Part shown: positions 52,801 through 62,027 of the stretch, in pieces | Position numbering within the stretch: position 1 is the stretch's first letter | How the letters are laid out: the number at the start of each line of letters is the position of its first letter | NCBI GenBank assembly: GCA_003194525.1 | Contig: NBIV01000014.1 | Span: 124,001-188,000, forward strand | Length of the DNA: 64,000 nt | Origin: Gracilariopsis chorda | Lineage: Eukaryota > Rhodophyta > Florideophyceae > Gracilariales > Gracilariaceae | Reading direction: 5' to 3' | Translations under genes and position numbers: made by a program | Notes under the pieces: model-generated | What the model was told of the DNA's origin: nothing | The model's input: only the letters and a program-made list of their open reading frames with translations | The model's database searches: none

Positions 52801-55584
52801 CATTCCCTGCAGTCGCGGGTGTTACATCTATCACACTACGCCCCCATTGGATGTCACCCAGGTGGGAGGAAACTGTACCTAACCCTGCGAAGGGATTTCT
52901 ATTGGCGCGCTATGGCAGTGGATTGCTACGCAACCGTGCGGTTTTGTAGCGAATGCGCGAAGAATCGCGTGAAACTCCGCAAAAATGCGAAGAACATGAA
53001 ACTATTCCCCGCAAGGGCGCCGCTCGAGTTTATCGCGATCGATATTCTCGGACCACTACTCACCACGAAACGTGGAAACAAGTTTCTACTTGTCATTACC
53101 GACCGCTTTTCTAAGCTGGTACGGACTATCCATCTTCGGAGTATAACCGCTCTAACGGTGGCCCAGGCTCTGGTGACGCACTGGATTTTCGTCTACGGTC
53201 CCCCTGTGGAAGTGCTTTCTGATAACGGGAAACAACTCGCGAGCAAGTTCTTCCCGGATGTTCGTCGCATCCTGGATGTCAAGAACTTGTTCACGACTAC
53301 CTACCACCCCCAGTGTAACGGGCAAGTTGAACGGTTTAACCGGACGTTACTCGCGGCGCTACGTTCCTACGTCGCCGACCACCCAAAGAACTGGGACATG
53401 TACGCTGATGCGTTAGCCTACGCGTACTACACGCAGGTACACCGGCCTAGCGGAGTTTCGCCATTCGAGTTGGTTCAATCTAGAACACCCCCGCCTGTGG
53501 CGCTGGAACCCAAAGCTACCTTGGACAATTTCCCATCAGTGGGTATCTACCGGCAGCAATGGAAGCAATGGCTTTCCAAGCTGGTCCCCGCTGCGCGGAA
53601 GTCTATGGCACGGGCCCAAGCCGCTTACAAGCGGGATTTTGATGCTCGCTTGCGAGGGAAACCGTCCCCGACTCGGGCAAATAACTACGTCTTCATCAGG
53701 AAGGAGTACTACAACCCGGAAAGGGAGAAGCGCCATAAACTCTCGCCTGTGGCGGATGGACCATTCAAGGTCATCTCTATGAACACCGACACTGTCGTGG
53801 TAGAGATGGGCGATACGCACGAACGGATTTCCCGTGACCGTGTTGGCCTTGCCCCTCCTCCCTCGTCAGAGGTTGTCCTGGATCCAGGCAACCCCGATTC
53901 TACGCACTCTGGAACACCGGAATCATCCGGGAGTACTAGGCCTACGGTACTACCACACCCCAGCCGGGGACTCTCAGACCTACCCACCCTGTCGGACTCA
54001 CCGGCTCAGCCGGGTATTTCGGGCCTCTCAGCGCCCGCCCCTACCACGCCCGACCCCTTGGCGCGAATTTATACCATCCAGGCAGGGAATGTTATCCCTT
54101 ATCCCGCCGCTCCGTCTAAGGAGGGGGAGGAGAACACTCTTTTTCGAGGAACGATATCGCCGTCGCAAGGGAAAACACGGAACATACGGAACACTGACCG
54201 TGGAGCACGGAGTATGTCACACGACACTAATCCCCCGTTCTCGGACAGTGCTGCGCAACAAAAACCAGACGCGCAGGCCCCGCAAAAGCGGCAATTATAC
54301 CGTCCGTCACGGGAAAACAAGAAGCTCCCCCCCAAAACCGCAGCAGCGGAAATGCAATCGCCCGATCCATCCCCGGAGGCATCGCCACAAACGCGGGAAA
54401 TATACCGTACTACACGGGAGGTTGAAGCGCAACTACCGCACACCCCTGTCAAGGAAGGATCCCCGATACGGGAGTATGGTGAAGATCGCCCCCAATCCCC
54501 TGAGCAGAGTGATGCATCGAAGCGGCCATTGGCAGAAGCCCCCGCAAAAGCGGTCCAATTAGGTCCAGCAGACCCGCCTCAAGCGGAGAAGAGGCGCCCA
54601 GATACGCCAGCGCCACTGGGAAATAACCACACCCTTCTTGGGGAAAAATGCGGCCAAGCCGCAGTCGAAGCTTCAGGCCCTGGCGCGCAAGCACCGGAAA
54701 CGCCTCCTGTCATCGACGTAATCGAAGCCCCCGCTCCGGGGAATAAGTTGCACCAACTTCCGCAACGCTGCGGCGAAGAACCGAGGAACTCGGGAAAAAC
54801 GCGCGCCATGGCACGCTTGAAACCGGTCGTACCGGACGCTGCCCCTCCTCATGGAGACGGTGCACTGCGCTTAGCGGCAAGGCCCCTGAAAAGGGTTTCA
54901 TCGGTAACTGCCTGGCCCCCCCCAAAGGAGAATTTTAACCACAATGCCGGTGTACCAGAGTTAGCCTTAGCCAACTCCCCAGTAGCCGGGGACACCACGG
55001 CACAGCCGGAACGTATGGCAGAGAACACTCGTGATCCCCCAGGGGAGGCGGAACGCTTACCAATCACCGTGTCGCACGGGACCCCGCAGGGGATGTCGCA
55101 AACGCCGTTCCCGCATACGCCGCAAAGACCCCGCAAGCTCGCGGTTCGCAGAGAACACCGCACTCGTGGAGTTCAAGTCCCCCACCGACTGGCGGTTTGC
55201 CCGGCCTGCCATGATGACGGGAACAACGACGCCGCTCTGGGGAATAACTTGGCGGTGAAAACCATGACGCCAGACACCCTCTTGAGGGATATCCTCCCGC
55301 ACGAGCAGCGGCCGCTACCACAGCGCACGGCAACGCCAGATTTATCGCCGAACACCCTGCTAAGAGACATTACACCGCACCGCGGGCAACCCTCACAAGG
55401 GAATACAACCACCACCCGGCACGGCGTGCAGGTCTACGAACGAGAGTGCGTAGTAGACCGACTTGTCGGACACACATGGGACCAGGATGGTATTCTACAA
55501 TACCGGGTCTGCTGGTACGGGTATGAACCCAGTGGGGATACGTGGGAGCCAATTGAACACCGCCCACGATCGCAGGTCGTGTGA
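49875..55584 (+). pseudogene. protease-RT-RNase H-integrase-chromodomain polyprotein of element C
   Basis: Protease: FLTVLDTGAGPNFV (near 50200). TAA at 50625 and TAA at 51219 interrupt the same frame. RT: DKMLRAGVIEPAQSPWASPV, PFGLTNAPATFQ, then a 2-base loss near 51608, then LVYLDDIIIFS (YLDD 51654-51665). RNase H: YSVDTDSSDYQVGCALFQ, VSEKECLAVVWA, DHSSLRWL. Integrase: zinc region HYAPIGCHPG..CSECAKNR and core DILGP..SDNGKQ..QVERFNRTL with Asp at 53041, Asp at 53221 and Glu at 53329, a D,D-35-E spacing. A GPF-like module (about 53740-53860) is followed by about 515 residues of Pro-rich sequence, then a chromodomain (55432-55570, YRVCWYGYEPSGDTWEPIEH). From 51610 to 55584 the frame is intact. 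Confidence 0.88.
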
Positions 55585-55831
55585 TACCACCATCAAACGG
55601 GAACTGCAGCCCCAGCCACGCTGGTTAATGCCCAAGTCAGGTAACGTTGCCGCGCGAGCGGAGGGCAGTAAGAAAGGATAGGAAGGGAAAGTCCGTCCAA
55701 TACGGGGAATTTTAATTGGAAATTACCGTCCGAGACGGGAAAGTTTACCTAGTGGAGCAGCAAGCTCCATACTACACTACACTAAATGGCATAGCCAGGG
55801 AAAGAAGAACCAGGAAACTGGACTAGAGGTT

Positions 55832-56128
55832 TCACTCACCCCCATCGTCCGGGGCGTAAAAACCAGCGAAGCGGTAGGCCAACGCGTCCGCCATGGTAGT
55901 GACATCCCCCGATACCTCGGCAGCGCTCAGACCGGCACCCCGGAGAAAACGTGCGATGATCTCGTTTTCATTCGCCGTCACCCCGCTGGGGATAGAAGGT
56001 CCGGCACTTGCCGCAGAAGGGTCAGCAGCCGGCTCGGCCGGAGATACCCCCTCTGGGAAAGCTTCCGCGCTAGCGCCGGTTTCCTCTACGTCCATCTCCC
56101 CGGGTTCTTCCGGTTCGTTATCGACCAT
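55832..56128 (-). CDS. small acidic antisense frame of element C (possible second antisense product)
   Basis: 98 codons from an ATG complementary to 56126-56128. Acidic N-terminus (DNEPEEPGEMDVEETGASAE), Pro/Ala-rich middle, then NEIIARFLRGAGLSAAEVSG and TTMADALAYRFAGFYAPDDG. It starts after a stop that ends the main antisense frame, and ends 248 bp from the pol stop. In element D a second antisense frame also follows a stop at the equivalent place. No recognised domain. Confidence 0.4.
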   Translation of the reverse strand: MVDNEPEEPGEMDVEETGASAEAFPEGVSPAEPAADPSAASAGPSIPSGVTANENEIIARFLRGAGLSAAEVSGDVTTMADALAYRFAGFYAPDDGGE

Positions 56129-56143
56129 TGGGTCATCTCCGCC

Positions 56144-57615
56144 TTATGCGCGGTAGTACTCGTCAGAATCGACGTAACCCACCGGGTGGTCTTCTGGCAC
56201 ATGCTGGGGGCATCGCGAAGCTCGCGCGCCTCCTCGGAGGAAATTTCCCGGGACTCCTAGGGGTCGAAGTAGATAAAATCCCCCGCAAGGGCGGTGTTTC
56301 TACCCAGTCCTGGACCACCGGTGTTACCGCTGCCGCCATCCAGACGACCGCTTTGCTCCAGCGGGACCTCACTCCAGCTAACGCTGTCGATGTACCCAAG
56401 TAATTGGAGGATCTCTTCGTTCTTGGCCTGGCCCCCAAGAGGGATGCAAAGATCCAAATTGCGGATGGCTGCCCGCACACGCGGTGGAAGGAACCGGAGA
56501 CGATACTGGTCGTACGCCTCGTTGAGGATATAAGCCGCAGTGCGGGCTGCCCACTGCGTAACCACTACGGACCACAACCCCGACCGGGGATCCTGCATGA
56601 GCAGCGAATCGAGGTACGTAAGTACCAGCGGGAGTTCTATGTAGCATCCCCGGCAGGCTTCATGGAAGCGCCACCACTCGGGGAGTGCTACATACTGACC
56701 TTGTCGGTGAGGCGGCGCAATCCGCTCTATCTCCACGTTCTGATACAGGATGAAATACCCGAATCGGGATCGTCAACGCCGCTCATAGCGGATGAAGTTC
56801 TGGAGGAAGGTTGACCAGTATTGCCGGGAAAGATAGCGGAACTCCGCCCGAATAATCGGTCGCTCCCCACAAAGGGCTTCTTGCCGCGCTGCGGGGAAAT
56901 TCCTCCAAGCGAGGGTCTCGAGGCGAAACAGGTTGTCGCCGTACCCAATCTCCCCGCGAGTGCGGAAGTGGCTAACGTCGAAGCCAAACTCCGGTGGGAC
57001 CGGTACATCGAATGGAGCCCGGCTCTGCCGTTGGTATGCCATGCGCGTCAACGTGGTCTGTGCCGCAGCGACGGTCTCGCCCGAATTCCTTCGGAGGTGG
57101 TGACGCGGAATCGCAATCCGGTGACGCCAATCCCACGATGTGGTGACTGCTCTGGGCAGATCCCCCGGAAGGGTGTCTGAGCCATCCGCATATGCGGTGA
57201 CCAATCCCTCATTGAGGACAGTGACCTGAAACCACGGGGCAAGGCACAGGTGCGACGCGTGATTCCGATTCATGGGGTTGAGCCCCACCAGGGTGTTGTA
57301 GGTTGACCAGTTGAACGCCGGAGCGGTTCCGGAGGACCCCACCGATGGTGGTAGTGCGAAGGGATGGTCGGCTGCAGCAGCCATATTCCCCGGTTGTACC
57401 AGATTTTGATCGCCCTGAGGCAGGGGAACTGACCGGAAACCGGTGGTGTATCGCCCGAGAGGCCTCGGAGGTTGGCTGTTGTTGTTGATGTTGTTGTCGT
57501 TGTTCATTTCTCCCTTTTCGAGGGTGGTTGTTGTTGTTGTTTGTGCGCTCGATGACTCTGGTGCAGAGGGATTTACCGGAGAACCGGAGACAGTGCAAAC
57601 GCTTTTATCACCCAT
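56144..57615 (-). pseudogene. antisense protein of element C (distant member of the novel family)
   Basis: The ATG complementary to 57613-57615 is 60 bp inside the 3' LTR. The frame reads 280 codons to a TGA (56773-56775), continues in the same frame to TAG 56257, and a related frame ends at TAA 56144. N-terminus: Thr/Asn-rich low complexity. Then APFDVPVPPEFGFDVSHFRT and GDNLFRLETLAWRNFPAARQ; after the TGA, LVLTYLDSLLMQDP, RLRFLPPRVRAAIRNLDLCI, NEEILQLLGYID and GDFIYFDP; and last, in another frame, PEDHPVGYVDSDEYY. The latter blocks line up in order with LFRLPCELVHFIRGLGVQNI, AEADSLLDYVVRIDW, GYLWYDYD and RHPVGRDDG of element D. Similarity is weak but collinear. Confidence 0.55.
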
Positions 57616-57658
57616 TTTAGTCTGGGAATCCTCCGCGTCCGCGGTCGTTTTCCCTTCT

Positions 57659-57675
57659 TAGGGGGGAATATGAAG
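57659..57675 (+). promoter_or_regulatory. polypurine tract of element C
   Basis: AGGGGGGAATATGAAG immediately precedes the first base of the 3' LTR (57676), the position expected for plus-strand priming. It is also just upstream, on the other strand, of the antisense gene start. Confidence 0.7.
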
Positions 57676-58489
57676 TGCAACGCCCTCAGGGAGGGATTCT
57701 TGGTACTTGAATGCTTTCCCGATATTATCGGTTGTGTAGTGTGTATTTGAGCTACGCCCCACAATAGTGGATATGGACACGTGAGACACGGTTTTGGGTC
57801 GATTGGCGGTTGGCCACAGTAGTGGTTGTTGCCACGAAATGTGGAGTACTTTAGTTGATTTTATTTATTACTTTCACACCCATTTCTGGTAAGCTAGTAC
57901 TTAGTGCGACGGCGCACTGCCGTCGCACCAGTAAAACTTCCCCAGTAAGGGAACCCAAGCTGGGGAATTGGTTCTAGTTGTTACCGCTTGCGCGCGTGCT
58001 CTACTCCTCCTTGGAGGGAAACGCCGCGAACCACGGGACATCTAACCCCCTTGCACATCTAAAGGGACCCATCACTGGGAGTCATATTATTCCAATCGCA
58101 TTGGTGTTTCGTCCTGTATAGGGATATTGTTACCGGCATTGCCGTTCGCCCCCGTCGCTCTCGGGACTCACTTCGTCCTTCCTTCCTCCTCTTCGCCCTT
58201 CCTTTTCCCCTTTTTAGGGTAGCACCTCCCGCTATTCGCGGCTCTCGTGTGCGCATCCGCTCACACACCCCCACTTACGTGGAAACCTACCTCTGGCGAG
58301 GACGCATTCCCGCTCTCGCGGATACCGATTCTTGTCCTAAACCCTCTTGCGCTAGTCGCGAAGGGTGGTCTTGGTCTTACAAACCGGCTCCGCCGTGCCA
58401 CCCCTAGAGAGGCTCTACCCAGCTGGGTTCACCACCACGGAGGAAAGATCCCGAACGTCTTTCGGTGTTTCTCCCCTTGGGGCGTTGCA
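57676..58489 (+). repeat. 3' LTR of element C
   Basis: 814 bp, TGCAAC..GTTGCA, aligned with 46815-47629 and differing by scattered substitutions, densest in the first 300 bp. Several of the compact inverted repeats seen in the 5' LTR have a mismatched arm here. Contains the palindrome CCGATATTATCGG near its start. Confidence 0.92.
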
Positions 58490-61069
58490 TCACAAAGGGG
58501 ACAGTGAAGAACCAGTCTCTATTGCCATGCCATTGTCCTGCATGGTGATTTATTCCTTTGGCAGGGTCTGAGAGAGTCCTGTAGGAGCGTGTAGAGCTAT
58601 CTCAACTACAGTGCTCTTGGGGAGCATTAAAAGAGAGTGCTTAAGGTTCGCAACGACAACCCTGAAAGGGATGGTTGGCACTATTTCCATGACACCATTC
58701 GCCATCATGGAGTGTTGTCTCGTAGTAAGTTGAGGGTTCCCTTGCAAGAAGGACAAGCCTGAGGTGGATGATTGCAGCCAAACATCCGCCTGGCTCCTCG
58801 CGGGTATCTGAACACTTTTCACCACGCGGAGTTTGTTCAACTATGTCTCCTTTGGAATTTTCCCAGTTGAAGCGCATTTGCGTCAGTTCCTGGGGATGCA
58901 GACACAATACGTACAGGAGCAGCATTATGAAATGTCACCTTCCCCAGGCGTGGGTAGATGGCACGCACATATCATTCCACAAAAGAAGTCCCCAGTATGC
59001 AGCGTGCAGCCAACTTTGTCGCCACCAGGAACCACATTCCTACCTTTAAGGATCCGACAGGGTGATGTAAAGGCAGAACCCCGAAGATGTTTGATGTTTT
59101 CCGTGAGGCATCGCGCACCATTGGTAGTTTGTCCGTCCTTAAATATTTTAGGGCCTACCTGGGGATCATGTACACAGGTACCAGGTTTGGACCGGTGCCT
59201 GTGTCCAAGATGGCACTCGCGGTGGTTGATGCGAGACAACAGCATCCTAAGAAAATAAATACTTTGTAGTTCTCGCGTTGGAGCAAATATACTGATTCCT
59301 CGAAGGTGGTGGTTGGGTCCGCTGAAAATGTGGGATCCAGTGGTTTCGTTTCATTTTGGCGTGGGGGGTCTACCAATTCCATTGCAACTTGGCACACGGG
59401 TTCCCGCCCTTTCCTAGAGACGACTTCCGTTGGTCTGGGGCCCGACGGAAGGGAGCCACGCGGGGCCTCTACGTGAGTTCTGAGGGGTTTCCTGAGTGGA
59501 GGTTGTTGGAGTTCTAATCGCTGCGTCCGGCTGTAGCGGTGCAACCGGGGCGGCAGGGTTCATTTGCGAGCTTTTGCGACCTGAAGCCGGGGCCGGCCGT
59601 CCGTGCGTAGGTGGTGCTTGGACTGGTTGAGCGGCTGTCCCCAATGGCATGCGATATCCATAACGACCTTGAGCAGAGCAGAAATCGCCAGAAGGCGTAT
59701 GATAACTATCATTCTCCGAAATATCTCCCTCCTAGAAGATGGCTACCCTCATTGCCGGGGTGAGAGTGGTGCAGTGCACCTGTTCTCGGGACAAACAAAT
59801 CCTACAAATTGGTGGGTAGCTTCGAATATTTGCGAGGCGGATGTTCCGAAAGGATACCACTGATTTGTATGCGTTGGGTGAGATCGGTGTCCGTGAACCA
59901 GACGGTGCCCCTTGAAGTGACGTAAAGCTGAGAGGAATGGCATCCTGCTTCTGTTCGAGCGTTAGGTCTTCCGCGTCTCCTGAGGTGCTGGTGTCCAACT
60001 TAAATGCCATGGCCATGTGATTTCTTGAGGCGGAAGGTTTTTCCAAAAGTAGAGCGTGGCTTCGCCGTGCAGCCCATTGGGTTTCCCCGTAGGATTCCGC
60101 GAAGCGTGAAAATTCCGTATAGGTGGTCCGCGGATGCGTGGTCAAATTATTGTGCACTCTCGCTCGTATCGAAGGGAGGAGTCCATCGACGAACAGCGAC
60201 TCTGACTCCCGTTTAGAGTATACGTTTCTGCATCTTAAGGCCTTGCTCCAGAGTCTCTGGGAAAAAACCGTTTCGGTCATTCCTGTGCTCTGGCGGTAGG
60301 AGGTGACGTCAGTGTCGCCATGTGCAATCATCCCATCTGTGGCGTACTGTTTGAGGAGGAAGTTGATCACCTCGGGGTATATCATCAGGACTTCTGTTCC
60401 AGGATTATTCGCAATGGCGCTTTCTCCTCTGAGGCGCGGTTGTGCGAGGGTGTGCGCCTGCCCAGTGAGGTAGAACTGACAGCACCACATGGCGGCACCT
60501 CCATGCACGCAGTTGGTGTTACACGCCAAACGGAAGCGTGTAAGGGAGTTCAGAACTGAGATGGGATGTTCGCCTGAAAAGGTGTATTTCTTCATTTGAA
60601 TATCCATTCCGCTCTGAATTTTCATAATTTATTTAGCCACCGACGTGTCGTAAACAGTGGAGCGATCATTCAACCTATAGATTTCGTAATCCACCACCAT
60701 GGCAAATAGATCATTTAACCGGACAATCTTCCTGACCCTTGGTCGTTTCTCCGTCAGAGACGCGTCGTCCTCTGAGTTGGAGCTGTTCTCGGAATCGGAG
60801 CCTGTACTACTCTCCGAGTCGGGGTTTCTTCTGTTTCTTCTTCTTTCCCGCCCTTTCTGGCTTTTCCTGAGTGGTGTCTGGGCGTCTGACTTGGTCCATG
60901 TTATCGCAATTACCCAGCAGAATATTCTTTCCTCCTCTCCGGAGGTGAATTTTGTCGCGACCGATATCCTTTTCGTACTCTGTTGTGTGTCAGATCCAAA
61001 CAATTCATAGCGATGTTCATAGGCCTTGCCTGTTTCCTTGCAGTGATATCCTGTCTTTCTCCGGCCCAA
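58490..61069 (-). pseudogene. gag-protease half of Gypsy element B
   Basis: Minus strand, right to left. The gag start is a truncated basic/Ser region (RERRRNRRNPDSESSTGSDS), then KIVRLNDLFAMVVDYEIYRL, an in-frame TAA (near 60629), then the capsid-like part (VINFLLKQYATDG, VFSQRLWSKALRCRNV, SLFVDGLLPSIRA) to 59732 with a decayed zinc knuckle (CRICLSREQVHC). A protease remnant has ILDTGTGPNLVP near 59180. The linker QPQ-type block (58550-58840, VPTIPFRVVVANLKHSLLML) equals the one after protease in element C. About 180 gag residues at the start and the 5' LTR are missing, apparently cut by element D. Confidence 0.75.
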
Positions 61070-62027
61070 AGAATGGCAGTATCCTGTGCTCGTCTGCCCT
61101 GCGTTACCTTAGTTATAGATAGAGGGAACCTGTCCTTTACGTAAGATGCACTTTGGAACGCAGCTAAAGGTTCTAGGTGCGTGGTTTGGGAGCAAACCTC
61201 CGCTGTATATAACCAGAAACCACCTCTAGGAAAGCATCCGATTCTAAGAGGGCGTCTGCCGCACGGTGTGCAATTTCAATGGCAATCTCCTCCACTAGGG
61301 CGTGGTGGCTGGATCGAAGTTGCGCCTCGACACCTATGTGACATAGTGCGCGCGAGCGCCCTACTCAGGTGAAATGTCCGGGAACGGTGACGGTGCGCAT
61401 CGCGCAACGGGGTGTAAGGCCGTGCAGCTACCGAGTCGGAAAAGGCGGAACGGTGAAGGTTCGGAGTACCGCAGGACCCTCTGCTGTGAGGCCGAGTACG
61501 GAGACACCCGTAGCCAAAACAGGTACCACGCCCCTAAACAGAGAGCGGATGTAACGGTAGATATCCGATACGGCGCAGCCTGTACAGGACTTTGACGAGC
61601 TGCGTCTCCTACTACGACTTAGGATCCGTGCCAAGGAACTAAGACGAAGAAACTAGTAGGAAGCTCCTTGAATTTACTTGGTGAGGGCGTCGGCCGCGCT
61701 GGCGGAGAATAAATATCCAGCTGGGCCGCGCCAAACGTGTATGGCTTACCGCTCGCGGGGCACTAGCTGCCACCGGCACACACGTGTGCTACTACAAATA
61801 CTACACTAGCCGAATAGCGGAAGGGCTCTTACAGCCAGAATCCCACTCCAAATAACGGTTTTCACTTCCTTACAGACCCCCCTTCTCACACTGTTGTCCA
61901 TCCCCGGACAGCCATCTTCGATTTCCGTGTATGGCCTCTTTCAACCGTTCTGCTCGACCCGTCCTCATAAGAGTCCGCTTCACTTTCACTTTATCGCTTC
62001 GTCCCGCACCCCGGTTCACACTGCATC
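61070..62027. other. probable 3' LTR region of element D
   Basis: The gag of element B stops abruptly near 61070, and the antisense gene of element D starts at 62028. By analogy with A-C the interval should contain the 3' LTR of D. It has no coding frame, a TATAT(A)ACC near 61206, and a pyrimidine-rich last 150 bp. The matching second LTR would lie outside the window, so this cannot be proved. Confidence 0.4.

Larger units (their letters stand above)
46815..58489 (+). mobile_element. Gypsy/chromovirus-like element C, full length, with both LTRs
   Basis: 11,675 bp, bounded by direct repeats of 815 and 814 bp that begin TGCAAC and end GTTGCA (perfect 6-bp terminal inverted repeat with TG..CA ends). 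It contains gag, protease, RT, RNase H, integrase and chromodomain in Gypsy order, then an antisense frame before the 3' LTR. LTRs differ at roughly 4% of sites by eye, so insertion is not recent. No target-site duplication is visible (TGAAT on the left, TCACA on the right). The coding part has several stops and at least two frameshifts. It interrupts element B. Confidence 0.9.

Noticed and set aside
53834-54562. 242-codon frame inside pol of element C
   Set aside because: It is another reading of the Pro-rich low-complexity interval between integrase and chromodomain; the pol frame continues through it to the chromodomain.
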